Assembly: GCA_027596075.1 (NCBI GenBank)
Contig: JADGJC010000028.1
Location: 62,001-126,000 of the forward strand
DNA from: Rhizophlyctis rosea
Lineage: Eukaryota; Chytridiomycota; Chytridiomycetes; Rhizophlyctidales; Rhizophlyctidaceae
Direction of reading: 5' to 3'
DNA: 64,000 bases
This document shows positions 23,364-35,800 of this stretch, piece after piece (within the stretch, counting starts at the first letter, position 1; each line of letters opens with the position of its first letter). The notes below the pieces were generated by a model, which had not been told where the DNA came from, did not search any database, and was given only the letters and a program-made list of their open reading frames with translations. The translations under genes and the position numbers were made by a program.

Positions 23364-25446
23364 ATGGCCACGTCACGAGCTGACCCGGAAGATCTGTTCA
23401 CGAAGCAAGGTAATATGCAGCAAGGACTCGACAGTAGGAGCTGGACACTAACCTGTTTCAACAGACCGGATAGGGAAGGGGTCATTCGGAGAGGTATGTC
23501 CGTCATTGCGTTGTGCTCCTTGATTGGCGAGTGACAGGACGAATCGACGCGTTTCAGGTGTTCAAAGGAGTAGACAAGGAGACAAAAGAGCCGGTAGCGA
23601 TCAAAATCATCGACCTTGAAGGTGAGCAGTCCATACACACCGGAGATATTCATTGCTGAGAGCTCATTGGGTTTTGTTCCAGATGCTGAGGACGAAATCG
23701 AGGATATCCAGCAGGAGATCAGCATTCTATCTCAGTTGGATTCACCACACATAACGAAATACCACGGGTCCTTCATCAAAGGTTCCAAGCTATGGATTGT
23801 GATGGAGTATTGTCAGGGTGGTTCGTGCTTAGACCTGGTATGTTACAAGGCAATTTGTCGTGTAATCATGCCCTAATGAATTAACGCTCATTCCTCCACG
23901 ATGGCGACAGATGCGACCAGGGAATTTCGAAGAGGTTTTCATCGCCATAATTCTGCGGGAGTTGTTGAAAGGGCTGGAGTATCTGCATGGGGAGAGCAAA
24001 CTGCATAGGGACATCAAAGCGGCGAATGTCCTGTTGAGTTCGGATGGAAATGTCAAGCTTGCCGACTTTGGTGTATCGGGGCAACTCACGGCTACGATGA
24101 CGAAAAAGAACACCTTTGTTGGCACGCCGTTTTGGATGGCGCCGGAGGTCATTAAGCAGTCTGGATATAACGATAAGGTACGTCATACAAGTGCCCAACT
24201 ATATCTGAATGTCGAAATCAACCATGAATCTACGCGCAGGCGGATATCTGGAGTTTGGGCATCACGGCAATAGAACTGGCCAAAGGCGAGCCACCATATG
24301 CAGATCTCCACCCCATGCGCGTTCTCTTCTTGATTCCGAAAAACGACCCACCACATCTTGAAGGCAATTTCTCCAAAGCTTTCAAGGACTTCGTTTCCCT
24401 ATGCTTGATGAAAAATCCGGAAGAGGTTCGCAGTCTCGTACAACCATACTTATACTTTGAGAATGTCTTATTAATAGTCAAATGCAGCGTCCACCGGCAA
24501 AAGAGCTGTTGAAACATCGCTTCATCCGCGCAGCAAAGAAGACCTCATTTCTGACGGAGCTCATCGAGCGGCACGAAAGATGGTTGGCCGAGGGAGGTCG
24601 ACACGAGGAGTCGTCCGAAGACAATGGCAATGAGTATGTAGCTTGCGCTTCAAATATCCCTCCCAACGGTGTACTAAAGCTCTTGTTCTACTTCCAGGGA
24701 GGAGGTGGAATCAGAGGGAGATGGATGGGATTTCGGCACCGTCAGAGCCCCATCCGGCGCACCCGCACCAACAGCCATACCCGTCCGACAGCAACCACAG
24801 AACGAACGCGAACGCTCCTCCTCCACACCTTCCAGCCGACCTTCCACACCTTCCACACCACGATACGACTCAGGCAGCATGTCATCGCTCAGCGGGACTG
24901 TCCGAAAACATGTCGCGCCCACCATCCCGCAAACACCCGCACCAGTATTAGACCGGGTAGGTTGGGTGATGGATATCAATGGTTTCGAAATGTTGCGCGT
25001 CAATGTTGAGATTTTGTTTTTTCATGTTCGCCAGCCATCTGTCGTCAAGATGCCCATCACACCCTCGCCTCCACCCCTTCCGCAACGGCCGCCATCGGTG
25101 TCAGATGAGGAACCGATGCGCAATGGCAAATCCAATATCGTCACAACGGTGGTCGAACCTGCAATCAATAAGGTATGTATCAATGTCATAATTTCACCCC
25201 AAAAGTGACCTTACACCGAAACTTCGCTTCACTCGCTCTCCACAGTTCCAACATACTCTAAGAGGGTCCACCATCATCAGTTTGAAACGCGCCTTTGAAG
25301 AAGCCGAAAAGGTAAATGCTTTCTGTATGGGTTTCTTATCAAACTTCCTTGGGCTAACAAGTACACTTTTCCGACACAAGGAAAATCCGGGAGTCGTCAA
25401 GCAACTGCTAGCGGAGATGATGGGACAATTGGACGTTGCGCAATAG
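23364..25446 (+). CDS. GCK-III (MST3/YSK-like) STE20-family serine/threonine kinase
   Basis: join(23364..23409,23465..23493,23558..23621,23683..23837,23911..24177,24240..24425,24488..24633,24698..24956,25035..25172,25246..25311,25381..25446), 473 residues. The kinase domain starts almost at the N terminus, as in MST3/STK24: ADPEDLFTK, glycine loop [21 protein letters not shown] (catalytic Lys), [20 protein letters not shown], activation segment [14 protein letters not shown], and [15 protein letters not shown] Ser/Pro-rich regulatory tail follows, ending in a short helical [17 protein letters not shown] block like the MO25-binding/dimerisation tail of GCK-III kinases. Such kinases act in polarity, septation or cytokinesis (S. 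pombe Sid1/Ppk11, N. crassa MST-1) and work with Mo25/Pmo25. Eleven exons all keep phase. Confidence 0.94.
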
Positions 25447-26197
25447 TTTCGCCGCCGCCACCATTTGCGCAATCACATCTATCTCCTTCCCAGTCTTGTT
25501 ATCTTTTCTTTTTGTTGCATCATCGGCGGGATGCATTTGGAAGAGATGGCGCGACATATCTTTTGCTTATACTCACGGTTTTCTATGCGATGGGACGGTC
25601 CTTTTGGGTTTTACGGCGGGTGCGGGGTGGGTGCGTGGGTGGTATTTATGTGCGATGTATCGGGGGTGGAGGTTTGGAAGGAAGCTTGTTTGGATATCAT
25701 TGTGAGCAATCATAGCAAGTAATTGGGACCTTGGATGCGGGCTGGAATAATCGCGGTTGATCTCACCACACATTTGTATATTGGATTTTTTCTTCTTCTT
25801 TGTGTCTTTCTGTTTGATTTCTTGTTTTTTTCCTTTCCCATTCCATTGTTTGTTTCCTGGGGTCCGGTGCTGGCGAGTAGGTTGAAGAAACGGGGCCTGG
25901 CTTTTGCGGAATTACTCTCCTTGTACACATATTTTTTGTTTGTGGTCAATGTTGATGATATAGTTTTTTTCCTTCTTTTGTTCCCTATATTCCGCGAACC
26001 ATCTGTGCATTGGCTTTTTCGCAATTGTGTATTATGCGCTTGTTCAGTGGGCAAGACCTTGTGTTTCTCGCTTTGCCGCGGAATACGCTCATCAGTTTGC
26101 CCCCGAACTTGCGCCCGTCTTCCCACAGACCATCCGCTGTCTTGTTGGTGGAGACCCTATATAGTGGTTCAATGCATGCCACAACGTGTCTTGGAAC
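25447..26197. other. Convergent 3' flanks, T-rich
   Basis: Between the stops of the GCK-III kinase (+) and RAD1 (-). Strongly T-rich plus strand around 25780-26000. No gene recognised. Confidence 0.5.
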
Positions 26198-27476
26198 TCA
26201 ATAATCGTCTTCGTCGACCATTGGCAGGATCTAAGTTGAAAGCATTGGTATCTGGTCTGCACATGCATGGATGAATCAAAGAGCGCATATACCCAGAAAT
26301 CAATGAAGTTTGTGTCAGATTTTGACTTCCAGGGCATCATAAACTGCGGTTGCACAAATGATAAGAATTACTTGTATTGTCACCCTCACTGAATGGTCTG
26401 CATCTGCCGTACCTGCATTTTCATCAGCCCCGTTGGGTCGATCTGGATCTTTGTCGTAGTGCTTGTCGTCAGCGCGCGCAAACATGGTTGCAGGAGACTA
26501 AATTTGTAGCTGTGACATGCAGTCCGGACGCATTCGAAAGTTACGAAAACGTCCGTGTCATTTGGGTAGTCCATTTCCGCTTCGCCTGTTAGACCTGATG
26601 CGGATAGACGGAAGAACGGCGCTCGTGGGGAGACGAGTATTGTGATGGATGTGGCTGTTGAGTCTAGTTCGGAGAAGGCTGATTTCAGCCATGGGGACTG
26701 AAGAGAGAGGAGGGTTAGATTGGGAGGAGCCTGCTCCTGACTTGAGCGCCATCATTACCTTGATAGTAATGGTGCATTCGGCCTTATCGGATAAATCTGA
26801 TTGGAAGTCTGTCTGAGGATCTGGATCGTATGTGCTTATTTTGCATTCTGTAATGACGCCACCGCTGTTGAGTCTAAATGCGGTCAGGGAATGTGAGTCT
26901 ACATCTCATGATGCATATGTCCGATGATCGGCGCATACGTGAAACATAGATCCGTCCCATCTGGATTGCATGTCATCTCCATTGGGACAGGTTTTTCGTC
27001 CAAATCTGCATGGCGTTTCCATGGCGGAGCCTGTGTTGGTATATCGAGCGAGTCGTCGGTGGAATCAAAAGGTTGAAAGGCAGAACTTGGACCACCAAAA
27101 ATGGTCAAGCAGTCTACTAATGTGTGGATATCAACTGAGAATTCGATATGCTGCACTGGAGTACTTTGCGAATCTTGTGGTAGAAGTGGGAAAGTGAATT
27201 CGCGAAAGCGTTCTGCTACGAGACTGAAGGCCGTTTTTGCAGATTTTGCTTCTTCCACAGCGAACAGTAAGCCATTGGTATTTATACGACAAAACGCTTT
27301 CTGAATGTGTGAGTGTGATCAGTGGGAGTGGAGGCTGCTGAACGGGTTGCGAGTGAGGGTACCTCTCTATGCAATAAGGAACGTAGTAGAGCGACCAGGT
27401 GACGGACGTTATCCAGCTTTGCAAAGTAGGGTTGAGGCTGCGTGCCGGACAGCGCTTGACTTCGATTGTAAGACAT
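26198..27476 (-). CDS. RAD1: Checkpoint clamp (9-1-1) subunit Rad1
   Basis: complement(join(26198..26230,26293..26343,26413..26697,26759..26873,26939..27300,27363..27476)), 319 residues. Rad1, Rad9 and Hus1 form the PCNA-like clamp loaded at DNA damage to activate ATR/Mec1 signalling. Family landmarks: LVALLRSLL near the N terminus, INTNGLLFAVEEAKSAKTAF, IEFSVDIHTLVDCLTIFGG (the central Rad1 signature), LNSGGVITECKI, PFFRLSASGLTGEAEMDYPND (human Rad1 ...HLDYPKDSD), SYKFSLLQP, and a C-terminal NFIDFWILPM followed by an acidic end. Exon 2 was ended at 26939 (TTCAC|GTATGC) because this gives a 65-nt intron and restores the conserved block; reading on would need a 29-nt intron. It shares a 388-bp divergent promoter with the UBX gene. 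Confidence 0.93.
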
Positions 27477-27864
27477 GCGTTGGAGAGAAGTTGCTGATAT
27501 CAAGAGCGCACCCTTACGGAGATGAAGTTTTGAGGGAGAGAAGGAGAGAGCGGGAGAGAAGGCTCAGTAGCCTCGAGTGACCTCAAATGTCAGTTGCTGC
27601 GCCTGTCCGAACCCATTTAGCCTTATATAGACAACACGTGACCGCTATCAGACATCTGGCCCCTGTCGGTGTCAAATTGCGCGACACCAACTTTTTCCTG
27701 TTCCCTTGCCTCAAAACCCTGTCAAACAAACTTCAATCAGGCGTCCGTTCCCACGCACCATTCTTTTCCCCAAACCTTGAGAAAACAATCTGATTCACAT
27801 ATTTTACGCGTGTCCTTCCTGAAAAGCGTTTGCGCACATCCCATTGCCGTCTTATTGGTCAACC
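27477..27864. promoter_or_regulatory. Shared RAD1/UBX promoter
   Basis: 388 bp between two divergent start codons. A palindromic CACGTG (E-box, 27635-27640) lies near the middle, next to a TATATAG at about 27624. CACGTG is a known bHLH (Cbf1-type) site, but use here is inference. Confidence 0.45.
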
Positions 27865-29952
27865 ATGGCTGACTTCATCGACGACGAATCCATTCTTCAC
27901 TTTTGCGAAATTACGGGAGCCGCCCCGGACGTCGCGAAGACATACCTTCAGGTGTGGCCAGATCCGTGCTCTCAGACGTCGCTGAGAGATATCACTCAAC
28001 GACGTATAGGTCTCGGAGGGCAACGTCGAAGCAGCAATTACGTTGTTCATGGAAAGCGGAGGTGCACCGCTCACCAGCGAACAGTCAACGAGGCCCACAA
28101 CCTCAGCGTCAAACGGAAGCAGTGACTCATCAGGATCTTTTGGAGTGGAGGGTGTACGAGCTCCTATTGCGCCAAAACGGGTAATTATAAAAGACCATAA
28201 CGATGCTATGAGCAGTTACTACAACATCTTGTTGAACATAGAGCGTTCTGGTTGGTGGAGACGATGATGAACATGACCACGGTGGCCCGGTATACTACGG
28301 TGAGCATCTGCTCGACGCAGACAGGCTTGATGCATGCGCTAAACTTCTTTTCAGCACCGCCTCCACGACGAACTGCTGGCCCGAGTGCTGCCGCGCCACT
28401 TCCAGTGGATCCCTTTAGGAACTACGAGCAAGAGTCGCAATTTGTGAGGAACTTGCGTGCAGCGGGAAGGGGTAAGTGCAAGTATTGAGTGACGTTCCAT
28501 ACAGACACTCATGTGCTCCCTGTGCGTTTAGAACCCGGTGGAGACCCGGAAAGAGCCGACCGCCTTGCCAACCTCTTCAGGCCTCCGTTGGAGATCATGT
28601 TCCAAGGCGATTTCGAAAAGGTCACACCCAAGCTGTGCAAAATATACTGCTCTTCCACCCGCTGATACCGTATCACAGGCGAAAGCTTCGGCACGCGAGA
28701 AAAGCAAGTGGCTCATGGTCACCATTCATCGCGCGGACGAGTTCCAGTCTCAAATGATGAATCGCGATCTCTTCAGCAAGCAGGGTAAGTTCGAAGAGAC
28801 GGTGGTAATCCCTCAGTCGTCATCAGCTTAAAAATCGCCATAAATACTTCAGAGGTCAAGGATGTGATCAAAGAGAATTTCATCTTCGTTCTGGTACGTT
28901 GCCCACATGAGAAACGATGGATCAATTTGTTGATGAGTGTTGTCCCAAACAGTGGGGTTCGGAAAGTAACGAGGGCCAGATGCACGCTGTGAGGTATCCC
29001 TTCCAGCAGTACCCCTATCTGGCCATCATCGATCCCTTGACCGGTAAGCTTAGAGTATATCTTCTTGTTTGGTTTACATGTATTCAGCAATAATACAGGC
29101 GAACGTGTGAAGCAATGGAATACAGTGCCGAGCGTCACCGACTTCATCGTCGAAGGTCGGTTGGTGGTTTGCACGTAGCCATTGAATTCTACTGATATCG
29201 CAGTTTCCAGTCACGGACTTCCTCGATGGTCGCATTGATGCCAAGCCCCCCAGCAAGAAGAAGAAGACAAAGGCAAGAAGGGTTGCATAGATGATTGTAG
29301 GAATAATGCTGACCGATCGCGCCCAGACGGTCACCGAAATGTCCGAAGATGAACAACTACAAATGGCTCTGGCAGCCTCGATGGGAAGCAATGAGCCCAT
29401 TGTCATTAACGATGATGACGTAGCTCCTGAAGCAATGGCGGAAGATGATTTCGTCAAGACTGCCCCACAAAAGCCGGAAGAGGGTTAGTTACGTCCAGAA
29501 GTACCATCACATACTCTTCAATCTAACGTCCGACTCAGTGTGGGCCTACATCCAACCTGTGAAACGGCCTGAACCGACATCAGATGCTGCGAGAATTCAA
29601 TTCCGCTTGCCAGGTACGGTGTTGAGCATTCACACTGCATAAAGGTTCAATCTCATAACGGAATGATGCGCAGATGGGAGTCGAATCGTTCACAAGTTTG
29701 GCAAGACCGACCCGATCCGGCACTTGTTTGAGTTCGTCAAGTCCGAAGTACCGCAAGCAAAAGAGCGGCCTTTCGATGTAAGGAAATTGGTTGCGACAGA
29801 GGGATCTCTACATTTCGAGAGGCTAACAGCTTCATACCCTTGCGCTGCAGCTCATCGATATTCGCAACCCGTTGCTCGTCAAGATCGACGAGTCAATCAC
29901 GGATGCGGGACTGGGGGCTGCGGCATCATTGTCAGTTGTATTCTCTGATTGA
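27865..29952 (+). CDS. ubx5: UBA-UAS-UIM-UBX Cdc48/p97 adaptor (UBXN7/Ubx5-like)
   Basis: Fourteen exons (first 27865..27951, last 29851..29952) give 438 residues. Domain order is that of UBXN7/Ubx5. First is an N-terminal UBA-like helix bundle (SILHFCEITGAAPDVAKTYL...GNVEAAITLFME). APIAPKR and the FR-P-LEIMFQGDFE block come next. The UAS thioredoxin-like domain has KWLMVTIHRADEFQSQMMNRDLF, ENFIFVL and YPYLAIIDPLTGE. A ubiquitin-interacting motif follows (SEDEQLQMALAASMGS), then a C-terminal UBX beta-grasp (AARIQFRLPDGSRIVHKF ... LIDIRNPLLVKIDESITDAGL). These proteins bring Cdc48/p97 to ubiquitylated or neddylated cullin-ligase substrates. The intron at 29273-29326 is GC-AG. The stop is only 108 bp from the stop of the convergent carotenoid gene. 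Phases agree throughout. Confidence 0.92.
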
Positions 29953-30060
29953 AGCCAATTTCATTTGCTTATCAGGCCAACTCCCACCGGAACTCCCCAA
30001 CGCATTCATCGCTTGTGTACATTGCGCAAAACCCCTTTGTATATTAATTGATTATGTAAA

Positions 30061-31944
30061 TCATATGTACAGCGTCTTCAGCAAAGTTCCAATCTTCAGC
30101 CATCTGCTAGTTACAGCTCTTGCCGGGTATCGGGGAGAGGCGCGGATGACATCCCCAATGGACATGTAGATTTTGAGAGCGGCAGCTGTCACTCGTTTGA
30201 AAATGGGTGGGAGTCGCTCTGCACCGATGGCGGCGGATTCTGCATAAGGTTCCGCCGCTTGCAAGAAAAGCTCGGCGAATTGACGTAAAGCCTTCTCATT
30301 CTTCCATGGATCCTCTATAAACTTGCGCCGAGCCGCTTCTACCTCCCCATCCGAAACCACACCGCCCTTCTCCCCTTTGCTACACAAAACCTCCCGCACC
30401 CACCCATCCGGCACATACAACCGCCCAAATTCCTTTGCATCCGTCGCTACGTCCCTCGCCATGTTGACCAACTGCAACGCGACACCCATGTCCCTTGCTC
30501 TTTGCACCGTCTTTTGCCCTTCCTCGCTGGTGGGGTCCCAGGTAGGGTCATGTGTGCGCATCATGATGTTGCAGCACGCCTCCCCAACCGACGACGCGAC
30601 CATGGCGCAGTACGCTACGAGGTCGTCCACCGTCCGGACCTGTTTAGAGTCGTCTAGGTCCCATGTGTATCCGTCCAGCAGCTCGTGGATGGCATGTTTG
30701 GGGACGTATGGGGGGATGTAGATTGCGAAGATGCGGAGGGCGGCGAGTTGTGCGTCTGAGAAGATTCCTGAGGATTCGTATGCTGTCCAGTCAATGGATG
30801 TTGTGGTGTAGATCGTGTCGACGAATTGGCGGCAGAGGGACAGGGCTTCTATGCGGGCTTTTGGGGTTGTGGAACCTTCGTCGGCAATATCGTCCGTTAC
30901 GCGACAGAAACTGTATAATGCTGTGATTATTTCGCGGACGGATTGTGGGAAGAGGAGGGCGGCTGTTGAGAAGGATTTTGAGCCGTTGGAGAGAAGGTTT
31001 GTGGCTATTTGGAAGTTGGAGATTGTGGATTGAGGGAGGGCGTCGTCTGCAGTGAGGATGGCAATGATGTAGGGTTTGAAGACTTCCGTTAAGGTAAGAG
31101 GTGCGGGTGATTTGGGAGCGTGGTGGTTTAGGAGGGAGACGGCAGCAAGGACGCGGTGGGAAGTGAAGACTCCACAAACTACCATGCAGTTTGAGAGGAA
31201 AAAGAAGAGGGCTTCTTCGAATGGCAGGTGCTTTGTTATCATCCATCCGGTTGAGGTCCCCGAATGGATGATCCATACCCCCTCTCGCAGTGCGGTGTGA
31301 TCAACGAAGCACAGGTAGGCGGTAGGGAGCATGATCCCGAGGACCGCCTTCCGCCTGTTCCGCCAAATGTATGTCCCGGCGATCCACCACTGGAATGCCA
31401 AAATGGGCATAACCCACCAACAAATGGATCCCAAGTAAAAGTTCAACGATGATGGCTTTCCCGCCGTCCATCCCCACACGGCTAAGGAAAGAGCTGCCGC
31501 GATCGGACCGTAGCGCACTGCTGGTGATGTGCCTTCCGAGGAGGTTTTCAATGTAAGAACGTGCAAATCCCATCTCGTGACAAGGATTGCGAACAAGGTA
31601 GACATGAATGTTTGGACGACGAAGAAGAAGTATTCTTCTACGGGAACGTAGCCGAATGGTGAATCCGTCGCTCGGCCGGGAGGATAGCTCCATGCTCCTT
31701 GGGAGATGATGTAGTTGTCCCAGGGTGTTGTGTAGAATAATGCGCATGTAAGAAGGAATATGAGGATGATTCTTTCGGGGGTGTATATTAGTGGGCGGGC
31801 CAAGAGGAAGAGGAGCGTTGCGATGGGTACGGTGAAGAGTGCGTGGACTTGGGCATAGGTGAGGCCGGTGGGAGTTGGAGGTTGGATGGATGGGCCTTGG
31901 GAGGCCGCAACGTAGCCGTGATGGCTGAAGGGGCTGAAGCTCAT
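30061..31944 (-). CDS. crtYB: Bifunctional lycopene cyclase / phytoene synthase
   Basis: Intronless, 627 residues from ATG 31944; the frame is open a little upstream but only through a non-ATG codon. The N-terminal half is the fungal lycopene cyclase, two CarR repeats of membrane helices with PWDNYI, GYVPVEEYFFFVVQT in the first and LPFEEALFFFLSN in the second. The C-terminal half is phytoene synthase: ITALYSFCRVTDDIADE with the first DxxxD, VGEACCNIM, and NMARDVATDAKEFGRLYVP with the second Asp-rich motif. This fusion (crtYB, carRP, al-2) is specific to fungi. It joins two geranylgeranyl diphosphates into phytoene and later cyclises lycopene ends in beta-carotene synthesis. No desaturase (crtI/carB) or rhodopsin gene is in the window. 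Confidence 0.96.
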   Translation of the reverse strand: MSFSPFSHHGYVAASQGPSIQPPTPTGLTYAQVHALFTVPIATLLFLLARPLIYTPERIILIFLLTCALFYTTPWDNYIISQGAWSYPPGRATDSPFGYVPVEEYFFFVVQTFMSTLFAILVTRWDLHVLTLKTSSEGTSPAVRYGPIAAALSLAVWGWTAGKPSSLNFYLGSICWWVMPILAFQWWIAGTYIWRNRRKAVLGIMLPTAYLCFVDHTALREGVWIIHSGTSTGWMITKHLPFEEALFFFLSNCMVVCGVFTSHRVLAAVSLLNHHAPKSPAPLTLTEVFKPYIIAILTADDALPQSTISNFQIATNLLSNGSKSFSTAALLFPQSVREIITALYSFCRVTDDIADEGSTTPKARIEALSLCRQFVDTIYTTTSIDWTAYESSGIFSDAQLAALRIFAIYIPPYVPKHAIHELLDGYTWDLDDSKQVRTVDDLVAYCAMVASSVGEACCNIMMRTHDPTWDPTSEEGQKTVQRARDMGVALQLVNMARDVATDAKEFGRLYVPDGWVREVLCSKGEKGGVVSDGEVEAARRKFIEDPWKNEKALRQFAELFLQAAEPYAESAAIGAERLPPIFKRVTAAALKIYMSIGDVIRASPRYPARAVTSRWLKIGTLLKTLYI

Positions 31945-32822
31945 GGCTGCAAAGATGAATTCGCCCAAGCGATTAGAACAACATTATTCGAATCGCTCAT
32001 CATTTCTTCCTCTTTCTCAAGAATATGGATTAGATGCATCCTACTCACTTTGCTCAGCCATCGTTGCTCTATGAAAATTCGTTTCACCGTTTCGAAATTA
32101 GACGTGTTTACCATGCGCCAGAAATGATAAGTTTTGGAAGACACAGCTGGATGAAAGGTGCCCTCAACACTACCACGCACTTATTGTACCAAAACTTGAT
32201 AAGATCCCTCATGGATGCTCTGCATAACGGCCGTTGGGAATATTTAAAGCCGAGGCCTGCCGAGCCATGAAAAAGCAAGAGATTATCCGCCACCTTCTTG
32301 TTCAACGTGAAGACCAGCCATTCGACATGCAAGGTTTGCCTTTGCACTTTCGGCAAAACAAGCCCTTGGGCTTGGATCAGTTTCGGAGAAGATGGCTCGT
32401 GGATCCAGCTGCATGCGGTATAACACCTACTATTGTCCTATTACCGGATCTTTAAAACGTCAGTTAATGAGATCTGTTTATTGATGAAGCAGATCGATTC
32501 TGGCGTGTGCCCCTACTTCCGTTTTGTTTACGGCTCCTTGGGCCCGTTTCACAAGCCTCTTGTGATCCCCGATCCGATTTCTCCGCGATCCGTGTCCGAT
32601 AATTGTTCATGTCCGGAGTGGCTGGGAGTGCTTACGCTCAAGCCTGGCTTGCCTTGCTAATGATGATTCCAGCCACAAATTGGAGTCGGCAACATAGGCC
32701 TTCTCCCTCTTGAAATCGTAAACAATGAACATTCACCAGTGATCTCCAATTTTCACACCACTTCAGACCTTCAGATCTAAACGACGCGCAAACTGGGGGC
32801 AATCTACTCTGTGTTGGACTAC
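31945..32822. other. Intergenic, divergent promoters
   Basis: About 880 bp between crtYB (-) and NAA25 (+). Contains an AT-rich ATATTTAAAG at about 32239-32249 that could be TATA-like. No gene or clear repeat. Confidence 0.4.
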
Positions 32823-35800
32823 ATGTCGAGCATAACTGACGTTCAAGAGTGGAGACTGCGGCCAGTCTATGGTACTTAGCCGGAAGGAGTTTGCGTTAAG
32901 TCTTGCTCTGTGGCCAAAAATAACACACACTACAGATGCTCTCGACAACGGCGCGTATAAGCAGGCAGTCCAAATATGCAATAAGCTGCTCAAAAAGCAG
33001 AGTGACGCGTTGATCCTCAAAGTGAGCCTATTTCACGTTGTGGTAGTCTCAAGATGGGTCCTGACGATATGAACGACCTTTGCAGGCACTTAAGGCGCTT
33101 GCGTTGGACCGTCTTGGGAAAGACGAAGAGGCTGCGCAACTCTGTGATGAGGTGACGAAGACCACAACCACAGATGAAGCAGTGTTGCAGGCGATAACAA
33201 TGGTGTATAAAGCACAAGGCCGACGTAAGTCCACAACTATCGCCGATAACATCGCCTTAAAATTGAATCTTCAATGGGTTGGATAGATGATCAAATTGCT
33301 GCCACGTATGAGTCGGCTTACAAGCTCGCGCCGAATAATGAGGAGCTCGGCAATCACTGGTTCATGGGATTGGTGCGGGGAAAGGACTTCAAAACTTTGC
33401 AACAGGTGGGAAAGGAGTTGGCTTGGCGAAGGGCTTGGTCAACTGATGCTTGGATAGGCAGCGATGAAGCTCAACAAGCAGTTCAAAAGCGATCGATACT
33501 TCTTCTGGACCGTGATGTGCATATTCCTTCAGGTATGCATGATGTGACTGTCACCGGAAATCCAGGATGAGAACATATCTCTTGCAGGGACGCGCCAATC
33601 CGATCAATCAAAAAATCTTCTATCCGCTGGCAGAAAAGATGATGGCGAAAGCAGTCGATGAGGGAAAGATTCAGGATTTCGAAGGTGACCATACCTGATG
33701 GTTCGTTTGCATCGAAATAGGACTGATCTGTATTGGCAGTCCTCCAATTGTATTTGATGATCCTATTGGAACAGAAGAAAGTGAAGGACGCTATAGACAT
33801 CATGAATGGACCCCTTGGGAAGACTTGCAAGGTGGAAGCCGAACGACACCGAATCCTTGTTGACTTGGCAAAAAGCGCCGAACGATGGGATGATGTTGCA
33901 TCGGTGTCGCGGATGATGTTGGAGAGCCAGTAAGAACTGTGATGTTTCGAGCACTCTGAAATGAGGTGTATTCACCGCTCGACACAGTCCAGATGATTGG
34001 AGCAGCTACCTGAACTACATCGAAGGCGTTTTGAAATCAGAAGGAAAAGAGAATGCTGATAGGTGAGGCAAGATCTTGATTTTGATGATCTGAAGCCAGC
34101 GGGTCATGACCTTTTCACGTAGTTTTTTGCAAGCCATGGATGTATTGAAGGCCCATCAGGAACGCGCATTGAAGGACAAAACCCCCATTCGCGGGCCGTT
34201 CTTGGCAGAGATGGAATTGCTCAATCGAAGTAGGTACGATTTTTGAGACTTTGCTGCTCTTCCCATAGTGCTCACACGCGTACATAGATGGAAGCGATTC
34301 AAAGCTCTCACCAGTAGTGAAGGACTATCTTCAACGATTCGGAAGTGCAAGTTGGTGCTTCGATGACTTGCGGCCGTACTTGCATGCTATTTCCTTGATC
34401 GAAGCCGAAGAATCGCTCTCAGAAGGCTCACTGACAACCGAGGTTCGTGAAAACGGTGAGCAAAACTTGCCAACTGCTGATTGATATCAGCAGGCCATAT
34501 CGGTCGACCAAGTCCGGAGATCCATCAATTTGAGGAAGATTCGTCGATTCCTTGGAGCGTCCGGCAAAGAACAGAAACAGGAGGAAGTCCGGGGCTTGCT
34601 GAAGTTGTATATTTCGGCCATTCCTCTCGGTAGGTTTATTAGTGTGTATTCATTTATCCGAGTTCAGTCATCAATGCATGTCGGAAACAGGACAGAAATT
34701 GGATGAAAGAGAGCTGCAACCCGGAGATGACTTCCTTGTACTGGCAGCACATATCTTGGTTGATCTGTACGCGGCAAATCGAGGTATACCGCATATCTGC
34801 CTCTGACGCAGAGCTTCCCATTAGGCAGATGTCACTGACACATGTGCAGACAACGAAATCCCCTTGTACGAAGCTGCGGCCATTTTGGAATACGGATTAT
34901 TACGAAGCAAGTTCAACTTTCAAATCAAACTCATACTGATTCGAGTTTACTATGAGCTGGGTACGTGTTTTACGATTGGGAACCGAAAATACGGACTGTT
35001 AATCGTGCGTTGTTTAGGGGCGTACCAAAAGGCATTAGCATTAGCCAGCACCCTTGACATTAAGCACATACAAAATGATACATTGAGGTATCGTTCGGTG
35101 TTTTCGTTGACTATATGGGTGTGTACTCACCTGCACCATAGTTTCCTCTTCACCGATGACCTAGAACTACTGGCGTGCTTTGACAAAGCGGTTGCATCAT
35201 TCATGAAAACACTGACCATATATACTAGCAATGACCGAGAGGTTCGCACCAGTCCGTCATCGCGTCCGACGCTCATTGCTGACCTCCTGAATTAGACGCC
35301 GGAAATGATCGTGCAAGCGTTCAAGTTTGCCACGTTCTCCAAAGTACATTGCATTTGCTGGCTACGATGCGGGAATCCCATTCTTACTGAATGTCCAGAT
35401 TCCAGAATTCCTAAACTTCCATGAACGGTTGGGGCGGTCGCTGCAAAGGGCTGTCTCGAAGCGGCAATTGTTGCGCGTGGAGCTTTTGCGGCGCTCAGTG
35501 TCTGATGGGTGCGAGTATTTGCGGGATGTGGATTTGCAAACGGACTTAAAGAATGGTAAGCAAAATCGATGAAATCCCAATGGTTCAGTGTTCACCCTGT
35601 TTTCTAGATGAAACCGAAAAAGACTTCCGCGATAATAGAGATCGTACTGTCATAATACATTGGAACGCGTCGAAGGAAGATCTACCGTCCATCCTGCATG
35701 GCGAAGCCTTCCCTCGTCCGCGGGTATGCATCAATCCGCGCTGTAACAATATCACGTTTCTTGACATTTCGTATCTTAGGATCCATGGCTTCAAGTACAG

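Noticed and set aside
26874..26902. 29-nt intron in RAD1 (GTAGAC...TTTAG)
   Set aside because: Using the donor at 26938 (GTATGC) gives a normal 65-nt intron, same phase, and a better match to the Rad1 family.
31945..31968. Eight-codon upstream extension of crtYB
   Set aside because: It would start at TTG; the ATG at 31944 is the first true start and precedes the conserved cyclase region.
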